From assembly GCA_033002965.1 (NCBI GenBank), contig JAURVB010013853.1:80849-144848 (forward strand): 64,000 bases of DNA, written 5' to 3'. A program made the position numbers and the translations under genes. This document shows, one piece after another, positions 61,345 through 64,000 of the stretch. The stretch is from Piper betle. Its lineage: Eukaryota > Streptophyta > Magnoliopsida > Piperales > Piperaceae. The notes beneath the pieces were generated by a model. It was not told where the DNA came from and made no database searches. It was given only the letters and a program-made list of their open reading frames with translations. How positions within the stretch are numbered: the first letter of the stretch is position 1; every line of letters starts with the position of its first letter.

Positions 61345-64000
61345 ATTGGCACCGTCTGTGGGAAATTTGGGTCTCATTCAATCGGATCTTGATTTGAGTG
61401 GGAGTCATGGTGGACACTTCCAAGACTGGGAAGATTGAAAAATTTGATGGAACAAATTATCAATGGTAGAGGATGCAGATTGAGGATCATCTATACGAGA
61501 AGCCAGAAGAGATGTCACTCGAGGAGTGGGCCTTGTTGGATAGGCAAGCCTTTCTTATCGTTTTGATTGTGTTTAACACAATTAGTGACGTTTAATGTTT
61601 CTAAACAGACAACCGTCAAAGGGTTGATGGAGGCATTAGATAGTGTTTATGAGACGTTATCAACCTTTACCAGGTTATTTTTGTTGAGGAAGCGTGTCTA
61701 TTTAGGGATGCCTGAAGGTAAATCTATTACTAATCATTTGAAAGATTTCAATAAAATTTGGGCACAACTTGAATATGTGGAGATGACCTTTAATTTGTGC
61801 ATGATTAAATATTTAATGTTCATGTATTCTTTGCCGGGGAGTTGGGAGGCGGTAATTCAACTAAAGTTTGATGAAGTGTTAAGTGCAATCTTGAATTAGG
61901 AGATGATGAAAAGGAGCATGGTAGATAGCACACCAACCATCTCGGGCACAACTTTATCGATGGATAAAGGCAAGGGCAAAGAAAGAGGAACAAGACAAAG
62001 TAGAGGTCCTAAGAATCAAGGGCACTATAAATTTAAAGGAAAATTCAAGGGTAAGCTTACTTGTTGGATTTGTGACAAGAAATGACATCTAGAGAAGGAA
62101 CATTGCAGGGTAAGCTTACTTGCTGTATTTGTGACAAGGAAGGACATCTAGAGGAAGGATTGTCTCTGAGCGTGTTAAAGAATATAGCTAATGTTGTAGA
62201 TGGTCATGAAGGGAAACTTTATTTATTTGTTCATGATGATTACAAAATAGATAAATGGTATATTGATTTAGGTGCTTCATTTCATTGTCATTCCCACCAA
62301 GAATAGTTTTGTGATTTTGTTAAGGGTGAGTTTGGATATGTAACAATTGGCAATGGTCAGAAGCGCAAAATTGAAGTGTAATTGAGTAATTCATTTGAAG
62401 GTAGCATAGATGAAGGTAAACTTATTCTCAAGGAGTGGTCAGGCATAGACCTGAATTGAAGAAGAATCTCATATTTGTTAACAAGCTGGACTCAAGAGGG
62501 CTATAGGATCACATTTGAAAACATTCAACATAAGATCAGCAAAGGAGTATTGGTGGTGATCATGGGGAAGACAATGGGTATACTTTACTCGATTGTTCTA
62601 CCAAGGTAGATCCATTTATTTTATTTGGCCGCTGAGAAGAAATGGACGACAACAACTTTATGGCATAGAAGTCTTAGTCACTTGAGCAAGATGGAGATGA
62701 GGATCTTACATTCCAAGAAGGTGTTGACAAATATAATTGATCCTGCACCTTTGGTCTTTGCGAAGATTGTGTTTTAGGTAAACAGAAACAGGTCAACTTT
62801 ACAAAGAATGGGCAAAAGATGAAATCCAAAAGGTTGGAGTTGATTCATACGGATGTTTAGGGGCAAACCTTGGTAAATCTTTTGAAGGTAATTTCTATTT
62901 TGTTACCTTCTTCATTGATGATTTTAGTGGGAAGATATGGATCTATACTATTAAGAAAAATCAAAAGCCTTTAACATTTTCAAGATATGAAAAGCCCAAG
63001 TTGAGAATGAAACAAGTTTGAGATTGAAATATCTTTTGTCGGATAATAGGCAGAGAATCTTGCAATAAAGAGTTTGACTTATATTGTGAAAAAGGGGGAA
63101 TTAGAAAGATTAAGACAATGCCAAAGACATCACAACAGAATGTGTGGTGGCAGTGAGAATGAACAGGACCATCCTAAAGCGAGCGAGAAGCATGAGAGTT
63201 CTATGCTGGACTCCCTTTGCATCTTTGGGGTGCCACCATAGATACAACTATCTGTCTAATCAATCAAAGTCCATCAAACATCTTAGATGGAAAAATGCTA
63301 AAAGATGTGTGGCTTGGCAAGGAAAGTTGGCTATTCTTTTCTTAAGGTCTTTGGTTGTATTGTATATGCACATAAGTGTTAATAAGGAATCAAGAAAGAA
63401 GCTTGATTCAAACTCCCTTTAAGTTGTGTAGTTTTTGGATATGAGGGTGACGAGTATGGTTTCCAAGATGTAGGATTTCGAAAACAACAAAGTGTTTCAA
63501 AGTATGTTATACCCAATGAATAGTGTGTGTACAAGGACAAGAAGAAAGAACAGAGTAAGGGAGCCTAATGAAAAGAGTATATGGAGCTTGATGAGACAGA
63601 TGAAGAGATGGCCGAAGGTGCTGAAAATCAATGATTTATTCTCAAGTGATGTAAAATAATTATTTTCTAAGAAAAACCAAACAAAAAGGTAAGTTACATG
63701 CTAATCAATCGAAATGATGATGAATCAGATTCTCGAATATTTTGATTGCACAAGTTAAAATTGATGACTCAGAGCTATTACAAGAGATAGTTGTTACCCC
63801 CGAACTAAGGAGGAGCACAAAGGTCAAAAGTCTACTCAGAAATTAAATTTAATTGTCCAATATATTTTGTATACTGATATAAGAGAACCAGAGTCTTATG
63901 ATGAAGCCATGAGTCACAAACCTCGTCTTAAATGGGAGTTGGCCATGAAGGGATGGGAGTTTATCATTGGAGAAGAACCATACATTAGAGTTGATGAAGT
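61345..64000 (+). mobile_element. Degraded Ty1/Copia gag-pol, running off the window
   Basis: A primer-site-like TTGGCACCGTCTGTGGGA lies just left of the gag ATG at 61407 ('KIEKFDGTNYQW', then a stop). Gag continues with 'EWALLDRQAFL' and 'LMEALDSVYETL' to a CCHC knuckle ('CWICDKK', 62069), which is duplicated at about 62125 ('CCICDKEGH'). Protease has 'WYIDLGASFHCHSH' (Leu where Ser is usual). 'TLWHRSLSHLSKMEM' and 'VLGKQKQVNF' mark pre-integrase, and 'FFIDDFSGKIW', 'GGIRKIKTMPKTSQQN' and 'MNRTILKRARSMR' mark integrase. The linker before reverse transcriptase ('PESYDEAMSHKPRLKWELAM') reaches the window end. Frameshifts and stops throughout make it non-functional. Confidence 0.85.
62047..62160 (+). 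repeat. Tandem duplication of the Copia zinc-knuckle segment
   Basis: GGTAAGCTTACTTG...TGTGACAAG...GACATCTAGA occurs twice about 59 bp apart, so the gag carried two CCHC motifs. The first copy is now ended by a TGA after 'CDKK'. Confidence 0.75.

Noticed and set aside
1..64000. CRISPR arrays, bacterial operons or riboswitches
   Set aside because: This is plant nuclear DNA. The short repeats present are microsatellites, LTRs and transposon ends.

Overview
This is a stretch of plant nuclear DNA. Genes carry many GT-AG introns, the families are land-plant ones (TORTIFOLIA1-like, RLCK-VII kinase, PSPG-box UGT, plant-type SIN3, PPR proteins), intergenic DNA is AT-rich, and LTR retrotransposons are abundant. 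Some genes start in very GC-rich sequence and become AT-rich downstream (TORTIFOLIA1-like, ABCB, UGT). That gradient is commoner in monocots, so a monocot is a reasonable guess, but the species cannot be named from the sequence.

Layout. 0-20 kb is gene-rich: a decayed P-class PPR gene (+), a decayed CUE-domain gene (-), a plastid DnaJ/Hsp40 gene (+, 11 exons), a membrane-anchored calmodulin-like gene (-), a PBL34/35/36-type receptor-like cytoplasmic kinase (+, 6 exons), a ubiquitin-like-domain gene related to SNRNP25 (+, probably damaged) and a TORTIFOLIA1-like microtubule-binding protein (-). 23.5-32.6 kb holds the wreck of one ABCB (MDR-type) transporter gene on the minus strand. It is broken by a Copia element, an 812-bp hAT-like element sitting in the first nucleotide-binding domain, a 189-bp LTR-like piece and several frameshifts. 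35.7-39.0 kb carries the intact last eight exons of a SIN3-like co-repressor; its 5' half is absent.

39.0-42.9 kb is anomalous. It contains a mariner element whose transposase shows DD34D spacing (the animal type; plant mariners are DD39D), with 31-bp terminal inverted repeats and a TA duplication, and beside it an arthropod-type LINE reverse-transcriptase remnant. 42.9-47.4 kb is a truncated Ty3/Gypsy element (minus strand) with a 2.8-kb LTR and a triplicated primer-binding site. A two-exon VDAC remnant follows, then an intact UGT gene (50.3-52.0 kb), a second hAT-like copy with a perfect 8-bp duplication, and a three-LTR tandem retroelement with a perfect 5-bp duplication (53.3-55.7 kb). 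The window ends with a frameshifted E-class PPR gene, a GDSL-lipase remnant and a degraded Copia element that runs off the edge.

The genes are ordinary single-copy housekeeping or signalling genes with no operon-like logic. The interest lies in the mobile DNA and in repeated one-base frameshifts, several in homopolymers, within otherwise well-conserved genes. These could be residual sequencing errors as easily as mutations, so 'frameshifted' is used for such genes and 'pseudogene' is kept for those with larger damage.
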